Numbered from the stretch's first letter, positions 1 through 9,183 are shown. The stretch is DNA of 64,000 bases from Sphingobium sp. 15-1 (GCF_013375535.1 NZ_JABXJG010000001.1:1-64000); one strand, 5' to 3'. Notes: a model not told the origin generated them from the letters alone. A program made the numbers and translations.

Positions 1-1416
1 ATGAAGGATATTGCGGCAGTGATTGGAAGTTTGAGCGGTCTCGACACGCAGCAAAGCGCGCGCCTGGAGACTGTCTGGGCGACCATTCGCGCCGGCCTGC
101 GCCGCGACATTGGCGCGCGCATGTTCGATCAGTGGCTGAAGGCCGCGCAACTGGGCGACTATTGCCCCGAATCGCAGACGCTCGATCTGCTGTTCGCTTC
201 CGACTTCACGGCGAACTTCGTGTCGGGTCAGTTCGGTGACCGCCTGCGCATGGCATGGCGCTGCGCGGGGGCGGGCGTGCGCGAGGTCCGCCTGCGACGG
301 GCGCCCAATGCGGTGGGTCCGCGCGTCCTTGAACTGCACCAGACGGAGACGGCGGCCGCCGCCGACAGCGTCGTGATGGACGTTCAGGGCCCCGCCTCGA
401 ATTTTCAGCCGCGCCACAGCTTCGACGAATTCGTGACGGGCGAAACCAATCATCTCGCCTTTTCGGCGGCGCAGGCCTTGGCCGGCAAGAGCCAGCCACG
501 GTTCAGCCCGCTCTTCATCCATGGCGGCACCGGCCAGGGCAAGACGCATCTGCTCCACGCCATCGCCCGGCTCTTCTCGGAGCATTCTCCGTCGGCGCCG
601 GTCCTCTATATGTCGGCCGAGCGGTTCATGATGGAATTCGTGAACGCGATGCGGGCCAATGAGACCATGATGTTCAAGGCGCGGCTGCGCGCCGCCCGCT
701 TGCTGCTGATCGACGACATCCAGTTCATCGCCGGCAAGGGATCGACGCAGGAAGAGTTTCTGCACACGATCAACGATCTCATCGATTCGGGCGCCCGCAT
801 CGTCGTGACCGCCGACCGCGCACCGCAAATGCTGGACGCGATCGATGCGCGCATCCTCTCGCGCCTGGCCGGCGGGCTGGTGGCGGACATCCGCCCGGCG
901 GGGCTCGACCTGCGCCTCGCGATCCTGGAGGCCAAGCGCGCCATTGCCGGCGATCCGCCGGTGCCCGACGCCGTGGTGGATTTCCTTGCCCGCTCGATCC
1001 GCTCCAATGTCCGCGAGCTGGAGGGCGCGTTCAACAAGCTGATCGCTTATGGCCAGCTCACCGGGCGGTCGATCGATCTGGAGTTCGCGCAGGCGATGCT
1101 GGCCGACGCGGTGCGCGCCAATGCCCGCCGCATCACCGTCGACGAGATCCAGAAGGCCTGCGCCGCGCATTACAAGATCGACGCGGCGGAAATGCGGTCC
1201 AAGCGCCGGGCGCGCGCGGTGGCTCGTCCCCGCCAGGTGGCGATGTATCTCGCCAAGAAGATGACGCCGCGCTCCTTGCCGGAGATCGGCCGCATCTTCG
1301 GCGGACGCGACCATAGCACCGTTATCCATGCCGTGCGCACAATCGAGGAATTGCGGCAGAGCAATCCGGATATCGACGCCGATATCCGCGCTTTGCAGCG
1401 CCAGTTGGAAGGCTGA
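1..1416 (+). CDS. dnaA: Chromosomal replication initiator protein DnaA
   Basis: DnaA binds DnaA boxes at oriC as an ATP-bound oligomer and opens the origin. The 471-residue protein shows all the expected parts. A short N-terminal interaction domain comes first, then an AAA+ core with Walker A GGTGQGKTH (about residues 174-182) and Walker B LLLIDDIQF (about 234-242). The C-terminal DNA-binding domain carries the DnaA signature GRDHSTVIHAV near residues 435-445. The ATG is the first base of the window, so upstream promoter and origin sequence cannot be judged. A cyclophilin gene follows 31 bp downstream on the same strand. Identification is secure. Confidence 0.98.
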   Translation: MKDIAAVIGSLSGLDTQQSARLETVWATIRAGLRRDIGARMFDQWLKAAQLGDYCPESQTLDLLFASDFTANFVSGQFGDRLRMAWRCAGAGVREVRLRRAPNAVGPRVLELHQTETAAAADSVVMDVQGPASNFQPRHSFDEFVTGETNHLAFSAAQALAGKSQPRFSPLFIHGGTGQGKTHLLHAIARLFSEHSPSAPVLYMSAERFMMEFVNAMRANETMMFKARLRAARLLLIDDIQFIAGKGSTQEEFLHTINDLIDSGARIVVTADRAPQMLDAIDARILSRLAGGLVADIRPAGLDLRLAILEAKRAIAGDPPVPDAVVDFLARSIRSNVRELEGAFNKLIAYGQLTGRSIDLEFAQAMLADAVRANARRITVDEIQKACAAHYKIDAAEMRSKRRARAVARPRQVAMYLAKKMTPRSLPEIGRIFGGRDHSTVIHAVRTIEELRQSNPDIDADIRALQRQLEG

Positions 1417-1447
1417 CAGGCGAGCGGCTTTGGATTAGGCTTCACGC

Positions 1448-2053
1448 ATGATCCGACAGCTTGCTCTTTTCCTCGCCGCTTTTTTCTGTCTTGGCCCTGC
1501 CTTCGCGCAGACCGTTTCTGCGCCGTCACCCGCCGATGTGCGGGTCGCGCTCGAAACCAGCGTCGGGCGCATTGTTGTAGCCGTGCATGTCGCCAAGGCG
1601 CCGGTCACGGCCACGAACTTCCTGCGCTATGTCGATCAGAAGCGGCTGGACGGCACGCTATTCTATCGCGGTGTCGGCACGGCCGATTATGGCTTCGTGC
1701 AGGGTGGCGCGCAGAACAATCCCAAGCGCGTCCTGCCGCCGATCAAGCATGAACCGACAAGCCAGACGGGCCTTACCCATGATGATGGCGCGCTTTCCAT
1801 GGCCCGCTATGCGCCGGGCAGCGCGACCGGCGATTTCTTCATCGTGCTGGGCAAGATGCCGGGCATGGACGCGCATCCGGAGGCGGGGGGAGACAATCAG
1901 GGTTTCGCCGTCTTCGCCCATATTGTCGAAGGCATGGACGTGGTGAAGGCGATCCTGGCCGCGCCCAAATCGCCCACGGCTGGCGAGGGCGTGATGAAGG
2001 GGCAGATGCTGGAGCAGCCGGTGAAGATTCTGACGGCGCGGCGCATGCCCTGA
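1448..2053 (+). CDS. Secreted cyclophilin-type peptidyl-prolyl cis-trans isomerase
   Basis: This 201-residue protein begins with a cleavable signal peptide (about residues 1-21, ending in AFAQ) and is otherwise one cyclophilin domain, so it probably assists folding of periplasmic or outer-membrane proteins. Visible cyclophilin landmarks are the FYR segment containing the catalytic arginine, GFVQGG in place of the usual FMIQGG, and GSATGDFFI in place of GSxTSQFFI. These changes suggest a divergent but probably folded enzyme. It sits 31 bp after dnaA, possibly cotranscribed. The ATG at 1448 is the only start that retains the signal peptide. Confidence 0.9.
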   Translation: MIRQLALFLAAFFCLGPAFAQTVSAPSPADVRVALETSVGRIVVAVHVAKAPVTATNFLRYVDQKRLDGTLFYRGVGTADYGFVQGGAQNNPKRVLPPIKHEPTSQTGLTHDDGALSMARYAPGSATGDFFIVLGKMPGMDAHPEAGGDNQGFAVFAHIVEGMDVVKAILAAPKSPTAGEGVMKGQMLEQPVKILTARRMP

Positions 2054-2084
2054 AGGATGGCGATTGAGGGTGGGTTGCGGACTT

Positions 2085-2195
2085 TCAGTTTCCGTTCGCC
2101 CTGGCTTGTCGAAGGGCCCTGCTGAGCGAAGGCGAAGCATGGGAGCCTCGCTCTGCTCGGTTGAGGGCTTCGACTTCGCTCAGCCCGAACGGATA
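2085..2195. repeat. Long imperfect inverted repeat, CCGTTCG...GTCGAAG family, copy 1
   Basis: The left part (about 2092-2118) reads CCGTTCG, then CTTGTCGAAGGGCC. The right part (about 2166-2192) is its approximate reverse complement and ends in CCCGAACGG. The element lies in the gap between the cyclophilin gene and the DUF4136 lipoprotein gene. A second copy of the same family lies at 5794-5911. No coding sequence is visible here. It resembles the intergenic palindromes common in sphingomonad genomes. Confidence 0.7.
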
Positions 2196-2250
2196 TCCCA
2201 CGTCAGCAATTGGCCAAAACCCATCCATCAACAAGCCGAACGCTTCTCCC

Positions 2251-2282
2251 AAAAGAAAACCCGGCGATCCTAGACCGCCGGG
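2251..2282 (-). terminator. Rho-independent terminator of the DUF4136 lipoprotein gene
   Basis: Read on the minus strand, the seven-base arms CCCGGCG (2282-2276) and CGCCGGG (2266-2260) form a GC-rich stem. It is followed at once by the T-rich tail TTTTCTTTT (2259-2251). It lies 40 bp after the lipoprotein stop codon, in the right orientation for that gene. Confidence 0.8.
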
Positions 2283-2322
2283 TCATTGGGCTAGGCCGGG
2301 AGCCGCTCGTCTGGAAAGCCGC

Positions 2323-2973
2323 TCAGCCCTTCTTTTCGGGCGGCAGGGTGATCTTCACATTCTCCCCATTTTGCCCAGGGAAGCCGGTGAACATCGCGTC
2401 GATCAGGTTCGGCACCAGATAGGTCAGCTTGTTAGACAGCGACTGGGCCTGCGCCTTGCCTTCGAACAGGCGGCGATTGTCGGCGGCGCGGTCGATCTTC
2501 ATGCTGAGGTCGCTGGTATAGACCGTATAGCTGCTGATGTCGTTATAGCTGCCGGGGCCGAACAGCCACGGGTCATAGAAGCCATAGCCCCAGGGACGGC
2601 CCCAGCGCCCGCGCCAACCCCAGCCGCCGTAGAAGAAGGGGTCAGGCGCACTGATGCCGGTCGAGCGCACCTTCTCGCGCCCATTGTCCACGCCGTAGGA
2701 CACCCTGACGATCAGGTCGGCCCGCGCCGGGTCACCGGCCGCGACATAGCCGGTTTGGGTCAGGCGCTGGCCGACGAGATCGGCATAGTGCGAAAATTCA
2801 AGACCACCGGCGAGACGCGGATCGTCCGCGACGATGGTGAAGCTCTGCCCGGCGGGCGCCGGGAGCTGCTGAAAGCGGGCGACATCCGCCTTGAAGGAAG
2901 TTGCGCAGCCCGACAGAGCCACGAGCGCCAAAGCGGGCGCCGCGATCAGGCCGATCTTTTTGAAACGGGTCAT
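2323..2973 (-). CDS. DUF4136-type outer-membrane lipoprotein
   Basis: The chosen start gives 216 residues beginning MTRFKKIGLIAAPALALVAL and then a lipobox ending LSGCATS. The mature protein would therefore be lipid-anchored at Cys 22 or so. The frame is open further upstream, but that extension would bury the lipoprotein signal, so the ATG at 2973 is preferred. The body (VARFQQLPAPAGQSF near the start, then a Gly/Trp/Pro-rich stretch in mid-protein) matches the general pattern of DUF4136 proteins, whose function is unknown. A clear terminator follows. Confidence 0.8.
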   Translation of the reverse strand: MTRFKKIGLIAAPALALVALSGCATSFKADVARFQQLPAPAGQSFTIVADDPRLAGGLEFSHYADLVGQRLTQTGYVAAGDPARADLIVRVSYGVDNGREKVRSTGISAPDPFFYGGWGWRGRWGRPWGYGFYDPWLFGPGSYNDISSYTVYTSDLSMKIDRAADNRRLFEGKAQAQSLSNKLTYLVPNLIDAMFTGFPGQNGENVKITLPPEKKG

Positions 2974-3171
2974 TTTTCTGCGTCCTGTATCAGGCACTAC
3001 GCCTGCCAAACATCTTGCGTCTTGCCATAGCAAAACGCAACTGAACATCGTTTGAACGCGCGTAACGGGCGAACGGGCGCAAACCATGTCCTGCCATCCT
3101 TACGACGGCGCGGGCAGGATTATTCCGTCGCGGGCAGGGAAGGGGCCGCCGCTTTGGCGACCCCTGTGGCA

Positions 3172-4176
3172 TCAGCGCATCAGTCCCATGGCGTCATAAG
3201 CGGCACGCAACGTCGGCGCGGCTGCGGTGGATGCCTTGGCCGCGCCTTTTTCCAGGATCGCGTCGAGCGCGGCGTCATCCGTGCGCAATTCCATGAACCG
3301 CGACCGGATCGGCCGAAGCGTTTCGACCAACAGCTCGCCCAGCGCGGGCTTGAACGCGCCGAAGCCCTTGCCCGCAAACTCGGCGCAGACGGCGTCGGCA
3401 GTGGTGCCCGCCAGCGTCGCATAGATGCCGACCAGATTGTTCGCTTCAGGACGCCCGGCCAGCCCTGCGGCGGTTTCGGGCAGCGGCTCGGGATCGGTCT
3501 TGGCCTTCTTCACCTTCTGCATGATGGCATCGTCATCGTCGGTCAGGTTGATGCGGCTCATGTCGGAAGGGTCGGACTTCGACATCTTGGCCGTGCCGTC
3601 GCGGAAAGACATGATGCGCGCCGATTCCTTGGGGATGATCGGATCGGGCAGGGTGAACAGCTCCACGCCGAAATCAGTGTTGAACTTGGTGGCGATGTCG
3701 CGGGCCAGTTCCAGATGTTGCTTCTGGTCCTCGCCCACCGGCACATGGGTGGCGTTATAGACGAGGATGTCCGCCGCCTGGAGCACCGGATAGACGAACA
3801 GGCCGATGGAGGCGCCTTCGCGGTCCTTGCCGACCTTGTCCTTGAACTGGGTCATGCGGTTGAGCCAGCCGATCCGCGCCGTGCCGTTCAGCAGCCAGCA
3901 AAGCTCGGCATGGGCGGGCACCCGCGCCTGGTTGAAGAGTACCGAGCGGTCGGGATCGATCCCCGCGGCGACCAGAGCCGCGGCCATGTCGCGGACGTTG
4001 CGGATGCGTTGCTCGCGCCCTTCATGCACGGTGATCGAATGCATGTCGGCCAGGAAGAAGAAGCACTGGCTGTCGGCGTCCATCTCATCCTGCATCCGCA
4101 CCCAGTTGCGGATCGCGCCCAGATAATTGCCCAGGTGCAGATTGCCGGTCGGCTGGATGCCGGAAAGGACGCGCAT
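3172..4176 (-). CDS. trpS: Tryptophanyl-tRNA synthetase
   Basis: TrpS charges tRNA-Trp with tryptophan in the cytoplasm. The 334-residue class I synthetase has the HIGH-like motif GNLHLGNYLG near residues 12-21 and the KMSKS motif (AKMSKSDPSD) near residues 200. It begins SGIQPTGNLHLG, as is typical for TrpS, and the length is normal. The ATG lies 3 bp after the murJ stop codon, so the two genes are almost certainly cotranscribed and perhaps translationally coupled. Confidence 0.97.
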   Translation of the reverse strand: MRVLSGIQPTGNLHLGNYLGAIRNWVRMQDEMDADSQCFFFLADMHSITVHEGREQRIRNVRDMAAALVAAGIDPDRSVLFNQARVPAHAELCWLLNGTARIGWLNRMTQFKDKVGKDREGASIGLFVYPVLQAADILVYNATHVPVGEDQKQHLELARDIATKFNTDFGVELFTLPDPIIPKESARIMSFRDGTAKMSKSDPSDMSRINLTDDDDAIMQKVKKAKTDPEPLPETAAGLAGRPEANNLVGIYATLAGTTADAVCAEFAGKGFGAFKPALGELLVETLRPIRSRFMELRTDDAALDAILEKGAAKASTAAAPTLRAAYDAMGLMR

Positions 4177-4179
4177 GAC

Positions 4180-5784
4180 TTATCCGTTCTCTTCTTTGGT
4201 TGCACTTTTGCGACGCATCAGCGCCTTGAGGTCGGACAGCCGATAGGCGCCCGTGATGAAACAGGCCACCCCGTAAAGCGCAATGCCGGCGCCGACAAGC
4301 AGGGCAAGCGCCACATAACGCTGGAGCATCACCCCGCCGAGCCAGGGATCGAGCAGGCCTTCGCCCGCATAAAGCGCCGCGCCCATGGCGATCGCCGCCA
4401 GCGCGAGGCGGGGCAGGCGCCGCCGCAATTGCGCGTCGGCGGCGAAATGGCCGCGCTTCACCAGCGTCGAATAGAGCATGGCGACATTAACGGTGGAGGA
4501 CAGCGCCGTCGCCAGCGGCGGGCCGACATGCCCCATGCCCACCCGAGCCAGCAGCGGGATCAGCAGGAAATTGCCGATGATGTTGATGACGATCGACAGC
4601 ATCGCATAGCGCACCGGCGTCCTGGTGTCGCCCCGCGCATAATAGCCGGGCGTCAGCACTTTCACGAGGACATAGGAGGGCAGGCCGATGGAGAAGGCCG
4701 ACAGGGCCCAGCCGCAGCGCTGCGCATCCTCGACCGTGAAGCGGCCATATTGGAACAGGCCGCGCACGATCGGCTCGGCCACGGTGATGAAGGCGACGGT
4801 GGCGGGCAGGGTCAGGAACAGCGCCAGCTCTATGCCGCGATTCTGCGTGTCCATCGCCACTTGCTCCTGCCCCGTCGACAGCAGGCGCGAGACGGTGGGC
4901 AGCAATATGGTGCCAAGGCCGATGCCGATCAGGCCCAAAGGCAACTGGTTCAGCCGGTCGGCATAATAGATATAGGTGATCGATCCCGAAGCGAGCAGCC
5001 AGCCCGACAAGGCGGTGGAGATCAGCAGGTTGATCTGTGACGCGCCCGCGCCCGCCGCTGCCGGAACGATCAGGCGGAGCAACTCCTTCACATCCGCGTC
5101 GAAACGCGGCCGCTTGAGCTTCATCGACACGCCCGCCCGGCGGCAGGCCCAGACCAGCCAGAGCAATTGCAGCGCGCCACCCACAGTGACGGAAATCGCC
5201 TGTACCCGCGCCGTTTCATATTCATTGGCACCGTGGAACAGCCAAAGTCCCGCGATCATGGCGACGTTGAGCAGGATCGGCGCGGCGGCATTCACCCAGA
5301 ATTTGTCGAGCGAGTTCAATATTCCACCCAGCAGCGAGGCTAGGCTGATCAGCGCCAGATAGGGCAAGGTGATGCGCGACAGCATGACCGCGAAGGCGAA
5401 TTGCTCGGCCGTCGGATGCTGGCGCGAAAAGCCGCCGGATAGCGCCCAGGTGATCGGCCAGGCCGCCGCGATCAGCAGCGCGGTGAAGACCACCAGCACC
5501 GGCAGCAGCACTGCCAGCGCCCGCTCGGCAAAATGATAGCCTTCCGCGATCCCGCCCGGTCCCGCCGCCTTGCGGTTGAACATCGGGATGAAGGCGGCGG
5601 AGAAGGCCCCCTCGGCAAAGAGGGCGCGGAACATGTTGGGCAGGCGGAAGGCGACGCCGTTGAACGCGTCCGACGCGAAACCCGCGCCGACATAGCGCGC
5701 CGCCAGCGAATCGCGCACCAGCGCGAGTATCCGGCTGGCGAGCGTCAGTCCGCCGACCGAGCCCAGCGCCCTGGCCAGTTTCAT
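4180..5784 (-). CDS. murJ: Lipid II flippase MurJ (MviN family)
   Basis: MurJ moves the peptidoglycan precursor lipid II across the inner membrane. This 534-residue protein has the length and repeated hydrophobic segments of the 14-helix MOP-superfamily flippases. The N-terminus (SRILALVRDSLAARYVG, then FRLPNMFRALFAEGAFS) contains the most conserved MurJ motifs, including the FRLPNMxRxLxAEG element. The C-terminus ends in a charged tail (RRKSATKEENG). It is followed 3 bp later by trpS. A long inverted repeat (5794-5911) separates it from secB. Confidence 0.96.
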   Translation of the reverse strand: MKLARALGSVGGLTLASRILALVRDSLAARYVGAGFASDAFNGVAFRLPNMFRALFAEGAFSAAFIPMFNRKAAGPGGIAEGYHFAERALAVLLPVLVVFTALLIAAAWPITWALSGGFSRQHPTAEQFAFAVMLSRITLPYLALISLASLLGGILNSLDKFWVNAAAPILLNVAMIAGLWLFHGANEYETARVQAISVTVGGALQLLWLVWACRRAGVSMKLKRPRFDADVKELLRLIVPAAAGAGASQINLLISTALSGWLLASGSITYIYYADRLNQLPLGLIGIGLGTILLPTVSRLLSTGQEQVAMDTQNRGIELALFLTLPATVAFITVAEPIVRGLFQYGRFTVEDAQRCGWALSAFSIGLPSYVLVKVLTPGYYARGDTRTPVRYAMLSIVINIIGNFLLIPLLARVGMGHVGPPLATALSSTVNVAMLYSTLVKRGHFAADAQLRRRLPRLALAAIAMGAALYAGEGLLDPWLGGVMLQRYVALALLVGAGIALYGVACFITGAYRLSDLKALMRRKSATKEENG

Positions 5785-5793
5785 GCCATGGCT

Positions 5794-5911
5794 TCCCGTT
5801 CGTCCTGAGTAGCCGCTGAGCGAAGTCGAAGCGGCGTATCGAAGGATGGTTGCGGAGCTGCTTCGATACGGGCCTTCGACAAGCTCAGTCCCTACTCAGC
5901 ACAAACGGACA
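5794..5911. repeat. Long inverted repeat, CCGTTCG...GTCGAAG family, copy 2
   Basis: Two arms of roughly 50 bp, about 5796-5843 and 5862-5911, are imperfect reverse complements. Shared blocks include CCGTT, TGCTGAGTAG versus TCCTGAGTAG, GTCGAAG and CGTATCGAAG. The element fills the secB-murJ gap and is palindromic, so it could form a long hairpin in RNA read in either direction. It belongs to the same family as 2085-2195 but is longer and better preserved. Confidence 0.8.
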
Positions 5912-5931
5912 GGAGAATATTCTGGCTTTGC

Positions 5932-6429
5932 TCAGGCGTGACCGGCCGGCTCGCCCGTCGTCTGCGCCATGGCTTCGGCCTGCTGGACATAGAGGCCGCC
6001 GAAATCGATCGGGTCGAGCAGCAGCGGCGGGAAGCCGCCGTCGCGGATCGCGTCGGCCAGCACGCGGCGGGCGAAGGGGAAGAGCAGGCGCGGCGCTTCG
6101 GCCAGCATGAAGGGCTGCATCTGGTCCTCCGGCACGTTGCGCATGCCGAAGATCGCGGCATAGACCAGCTCCACGGCGAAGGCGGTGCCCTGCGGCGCGG
6201 TCGCCTTGACCTCGATCTTCAGGGAGACTTCGACCACTTCGTCGCCCACCTTGTCGGCGCCGATGTTGAACTGCACGTCGATCTGCGGCTGGTCCTGCCA
6301 CTGGTAGACGGCGGGTGCGTTCGGGTTCTCGAACGACAGATCCTTCACATATTGGCTGATCAGCGCGATTTGCGGGCCGTTGTCGGCGCCATTGCCGGTG
6401 GTCTGAATGGTATCGGCTTCCTCGGCCAT
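5932..6429 (-). CDS. secB: Protein-export chaperone SecB
   Basis: SecB holds preproteins unfolded and delivers them to SecA. The 165-residue protein has the normal SecB length and acidic character. Recognisable stretches are ISQYVKDLSFENPNAP near the N-terminus, the EVSLKIEVKAT strand, and the Phe/Pro-rich LLFPFARRVLADAIRDGGFPP segment followed by LDPIDFGGLYVQ. It is divergent from the Tim44-like gene, with about 190 bp between them. It is a standard alphaproteobacterial SecB. Confidence 0.97.
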   Translation of the reverse strand: MAEEADTIQTTGNGADNGPQIALISQYVKDLSFENPNAPAVYQWQDQPQIDVQFNIGADKVGDEVVEVSLKIEVKATAPQGTAFAVELVYAAIFGMRNVPEDQMQPFMLAEAPRLLFPFARRVLADAIRDGGFPPLLLDPIDFGGLYVQQAEAMAQTTGEPAGHA

Positions 6430-6622
6430 CTTATTTCCCTGGGTGTTTAGGTTTGCCTTGGCAGGCAGAATGCCCGCGCATGTCGATCCGCGCGCTTAGC
6501 AGGGGCGGCAGGGCGGAGCAATGGCGGCCCCGCGAAAAGCCGCCATTTGAATATGCGGGGAAACATGCTTATGTTGGTTGCGTTACAGTAATTCAGATTC
6601 AATCCAAAGGGTGCCTGACCCC

Positions 6623-7279
6623 GTGTATGTGATCGTCATCCTCGCCATGATTGCCGGTTTTCTGGCGCTGCGGCTCTATTCCGTGCTCGGCAAGCGGACC
6701 GGGCATGAACAGGAGCCTGCTCTGCGTCCGGCGGAGGAACGCGCCAAGGTGACGATCGTGCAGCCCCGGCCGGTCACGGAAATGGCGGGCGATTCGGTAC
6801 GGCTGTCCGATGGCCTGATCGCGCCCGGCGGCGAGGCGTGCGTGCGCGCCTTGATCGCGGCGGACCGCAGCTTCGACGTGCCCCAGTTCGTCGAAGGCGC
6901 CAAGGCTGCCTATAAGATGGTGCTGGAAGCCTTCTGGCGGGGCGACCGGCAGGAACTGGAATGGCTGTGCGACGCCGATGTGCTGGCGTCGTTCGAGGAG
7001 GCGATCGCGGCGCGGGAGGCGGAGGGCCATGTCCTCGACAACCGTCTGGTCCGCATCGAGAAGGCGCAGATCGTCGACGCCAGCGTCACCGGCCGAATGG
7101 CGGAGATTTCCCTGCGGTTCGAGGCGGACATCGCCGCCGTCACCCGCGACAGGGACGGCCATGTCGTCGCCGGTTCGCTGACCGACGCCGTCGGCACCAA
7201 CGATATATGGACCTTCTCGCGCGATCTGCGCAGCACCGACCCCAACTGGAAGCTTAGCGAGACCGACGAGGCGGCATGA
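6623..7279 (+). CDS. Tim44-like domain membrane protein
   Basis: The protein has one N-terminal transmembrane helix (VIVILAMIAGFLALRL) followed by a Tim44/TimA-like domain. That domain includes the FVEGAKAAYKMVLEAFWRGD helix and the WLCDADVLASFEEAI segment typical of bacterial Tim44-like proteins. In alphaproteobacteria such proteins sit in the inner membrane; their substrate is unknown here. I chose the GTG at 6623, which places AAAGGG about 10 bases upstream and starts just before the membrane helix. A GTG at 6611 and a TTG at 6578 are in-frame alternatives. Its stop overlaps the mltA start by 4 bp (ATGA), so the genes are coupled. Confidence 0.88.
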   Translation: MYVIVILAMIAGFLALRLYSVLGKRTGHEQEPALRPAEERAKVTIVQPRPVTEMAGDSVRLSDGLIAPGGEACVRALIAADRSFDVPQFVEGAKAAYKMVLEAFWRGDRQELEWLCDADVLASFEEAIAAREAEGHVLDNRLVRIEKAQIVDASVTGRMAEISLRFEADIAAVTRDRDGHVVAGSLTDAVGTNDIWTFSRDLRSTDPNWKLSETDEAA

Positions 7280-8550
7280 GCCTGCGGTCATTGGGTGGCG
7301 TGCGGGCGGGAGGCGCGCTGGCCACGGCCCTGCTGCTGTCCGCTTGCGCCGGCGGCGTGATTCCGCCGGGTGCGGGCGGTCCCGCGCCAGCCCGTCCGCC
7401 CCGCGGCAGCGGCGAGACGACGACCCGGCCGATTCCCTCAACGCCCAGGCCGCCCGTGCCCGTCACTCCGCCACCGACGACTATGCCCGCCGATACCGCC
7501 AATGCGGCCAGCGCGGGCGTCACGCGCGGACCCGACATTGCCGATCTCATTCCCTCGGGCGAACGCTCGCGCAAGGCGTTGCAGGCTTTCCGCCTCTCCT
7601 GCCCCTCGCTGATGAAGCGCGGTGACCAGAGCGGGCTGACGCGGGGAACGGACTGGAACAGCGCCTGCGCCGCCGCCTCTAGCTGGCCCGAGGCATCGGC
7701 CAACGAGTTTTTCTCCCGCTATTTCGAAGCGGTGCAGGTGGGCGAGGGGAAGGCCTTCGTCACTGGCTATTATGAGCCGGAGATCGCCGGATCACGCAAC
7801 CGCCAGCCCGGCTATCAGGTGCCGATCTACCGCCGCCCGGCCAATCTGATCGACGTCAATCTGGGCCTGTTCAGCGACAGCCTGAAGGGCAAGACCATCA
7901 GGGGCAAGGTGGACGGCAGCAATTTCGTTCCCTTCGACGACCGGTCGCAGATCGTGGGCGGATCGCTGGCGGGCAAGGGGCTGGAACTGGCCTGGGCCGC
8001 CGATCCGGTCGAATTCTTCTTCCTCCAGGTGCAGGGCAGCGGCCGGTTGCTGCTGCCCGATGGCGGGGTGATGCGGATCGGCTATGACGGGCAGAATGGC
8101 CGCGATTATACCGGCATCGGCAAGCTGATGAAGGATCGCGGACTGATCCAGGCCGGGTCGATGCAAGACATCATGGCTTATTTGCGCGCCAACCCCGCAG
8201 AGGGCGCGGCGATCATGGACGAGAATAAGAGCTTCGTCTTCTTCCGCGAGCTGACCGGCGCTGGGCCGCTGGGGGCGCTGGGCGTGCCGGTCACGCCGGA
8301 GGCGACGGTGGCGGCCGACCCCAAATATGTGCCGCTGGGCGCGCCGGTGCTGCTGTCGCTCGACCGGGCCGAACCCAATGGCATCTGGATCGCGCAGGAT
8401 ACGGGCGGCGCGATCAAGGGCGCCAACCGCTTCGACAGCTTCTGGGGCGCGGGGGCCAGTGCGCGCAGCATCGCGGGCGGCATGTCGGCGCGGGGCAGCG
8501 CGCTCATCCTGCTGCCGCTGGGGTCGGCGGCCCGGCTCGGCCAGAACTGA
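7276..8550 (+). CDS. mltA: Membrane-bound lytic murein transglycosylase A
   Basis: MltA cleaves the glycan strand of peptidoglycan, leaving 1,6-anhydro ends. The 424-residue protein has a lipoprotein signal with lipobox LLSACAGG, then a Pro-rich linker. The MltA domain contains FVTGYYEPEIAGS near residues 158-170, and the C-terminal 3D domain has IAQDTGGAIKGANRFDSFWG, whose Asp residues are the catalytic region. The long Pro/Thr-rich linker (about residues 30-75) is longer than in enterobacterial MltA. It overlaps the upstream Tim44-like gene by 4 bp and is followed 12 bp later by the Smr gene. Confidence 0.95.
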   Translation: MSLRSLGGVRAGGALATALLLSACAGGVIPPGAGGPAPARPPRGSGETTTRPIPSTPRPPVPVTPPPTTMPADTANAASAGVTRGPDIADLIPSGERSRKALQAFRLSCPSLMKRGDQSGLTRGTDWNSACAAASSWPEASANEFFSRYFEAVQVGEGKAFVTGYYEPEIAGSRNRQPGYQVPIYRRPANLIDVNLGLFSDSLKGKTIRGKVDGSNFVPFDDRSQIVGGSLAGKGLELAWAADPVEFFFLQVQGSGRLLLPDGGVMRIGYDGQNGRDYTGIGKLMKDRGLIQAGSMQDIMAYLRANPAEGAAIMDENKSFVFFRELTGAGPLGALGVPVTPEATVAADPKYVPLGAPVLLSLDRAEPNGIWIAQDTGGAIKGANRFDSFWGAGASARSIAGGMSARGSALILLPLGSAARLGQN

Positions 8551-8562
8551 CGCCATGCTGCC

Positions 8563-9093
8563 ATGGGTCGGCGCAATCTCTCCTCCGAAGAACAGGCGCT
8601 CTGGACGGCGCTGACCCGGTCGGTAAGGCCGCTGCGTCCTGGCGCGCGGACGCCTTCTCCGCCGGCGGTGCCAGTCAAGGCTGCGGACGCAACAGGGTTA
8701 ACGCTTCCCTCCGTTCAGACGGGGGCCGCAGCCCCGGCGCGAACCCCGACGGCCACGCTGGATTCAAGCTGGGAGCGCAGAATCCGTAGCGGAAATATGG
8801 CGCCGGACATGGCCATCGACCTGCACGGGCATAGCCTTGCGGCGGCGCATGCCCGGCTTAACCAGGCGCTGGCGGCGGCATGGGCACGGGATGCGCGCAT
8901 CCTGCTGGTGGTCACCGGCAAACCGCCGAAAACCGCCTCTGCCGGCGGATCGCGCCGGGGAGCCATTCGCGGCGAGATTGGTCACTGGCTGGAGACCAGC
9001 AGCTATGCCGACCGCATCGCCAGCGTGCGGATCGCGCATCAGCGCCATGGTGGCGAGGGTGCGCTCTACGTCATCCTGCGGCGCAAGAAATAA
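8563..9093 (+). CDS. Smr-domain protein
   Basis: This 176-residue protein ends in an Smr (small MutS-related) domain. Its signature is IDLHGHSLAAAHARL, followed by LLVVTGKP and, near the end, HGGEGALYVILRRKK, which matches the HGGxGALYVxLRR end of the bacterial YdaL/SmrA-like branch. Such domains can nick DNA or RNA. About 85 N-terminal residues are low in conservation and Pro/Arg-rich. It is the last gene of the Tim44-mltA-smr run; the 12-bp gap suggests an operon. The cellular substrate cannot be inferred. Confidence 0.9.
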   Translation: MGRRNLSSEEQALWTALTRSVRPLRPGARTPSPPAVPVKAADATGLTLPSVQTGAAAPARTPTATLDSSWERRIRSGNMAPDMAIDLHGHSLAAAHARLNQALAAAWARDARILLVVTGKPPKTASAGGSRRGAIRGEIGHWLETSSYADRIASVRIAHQRHGGEGALYVILRRKK

Positions 9094-9183
9094 GCCCTTT
9101 TCGAGCGATACACTGACCTTTTCTTAACCACTGTCCTTCATATCCGGCTGATCCGGGATCGGATCGCGCGGGTAGGGAGGCAC

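Noticed and set aside
2161-3030. A plus-strand open frame of 289 codons opposite the DUF4136 lipoprotein gene
   Set aside because: It begins in the repeat and is antisense to a lipoprotein with a clear signal and terminator.
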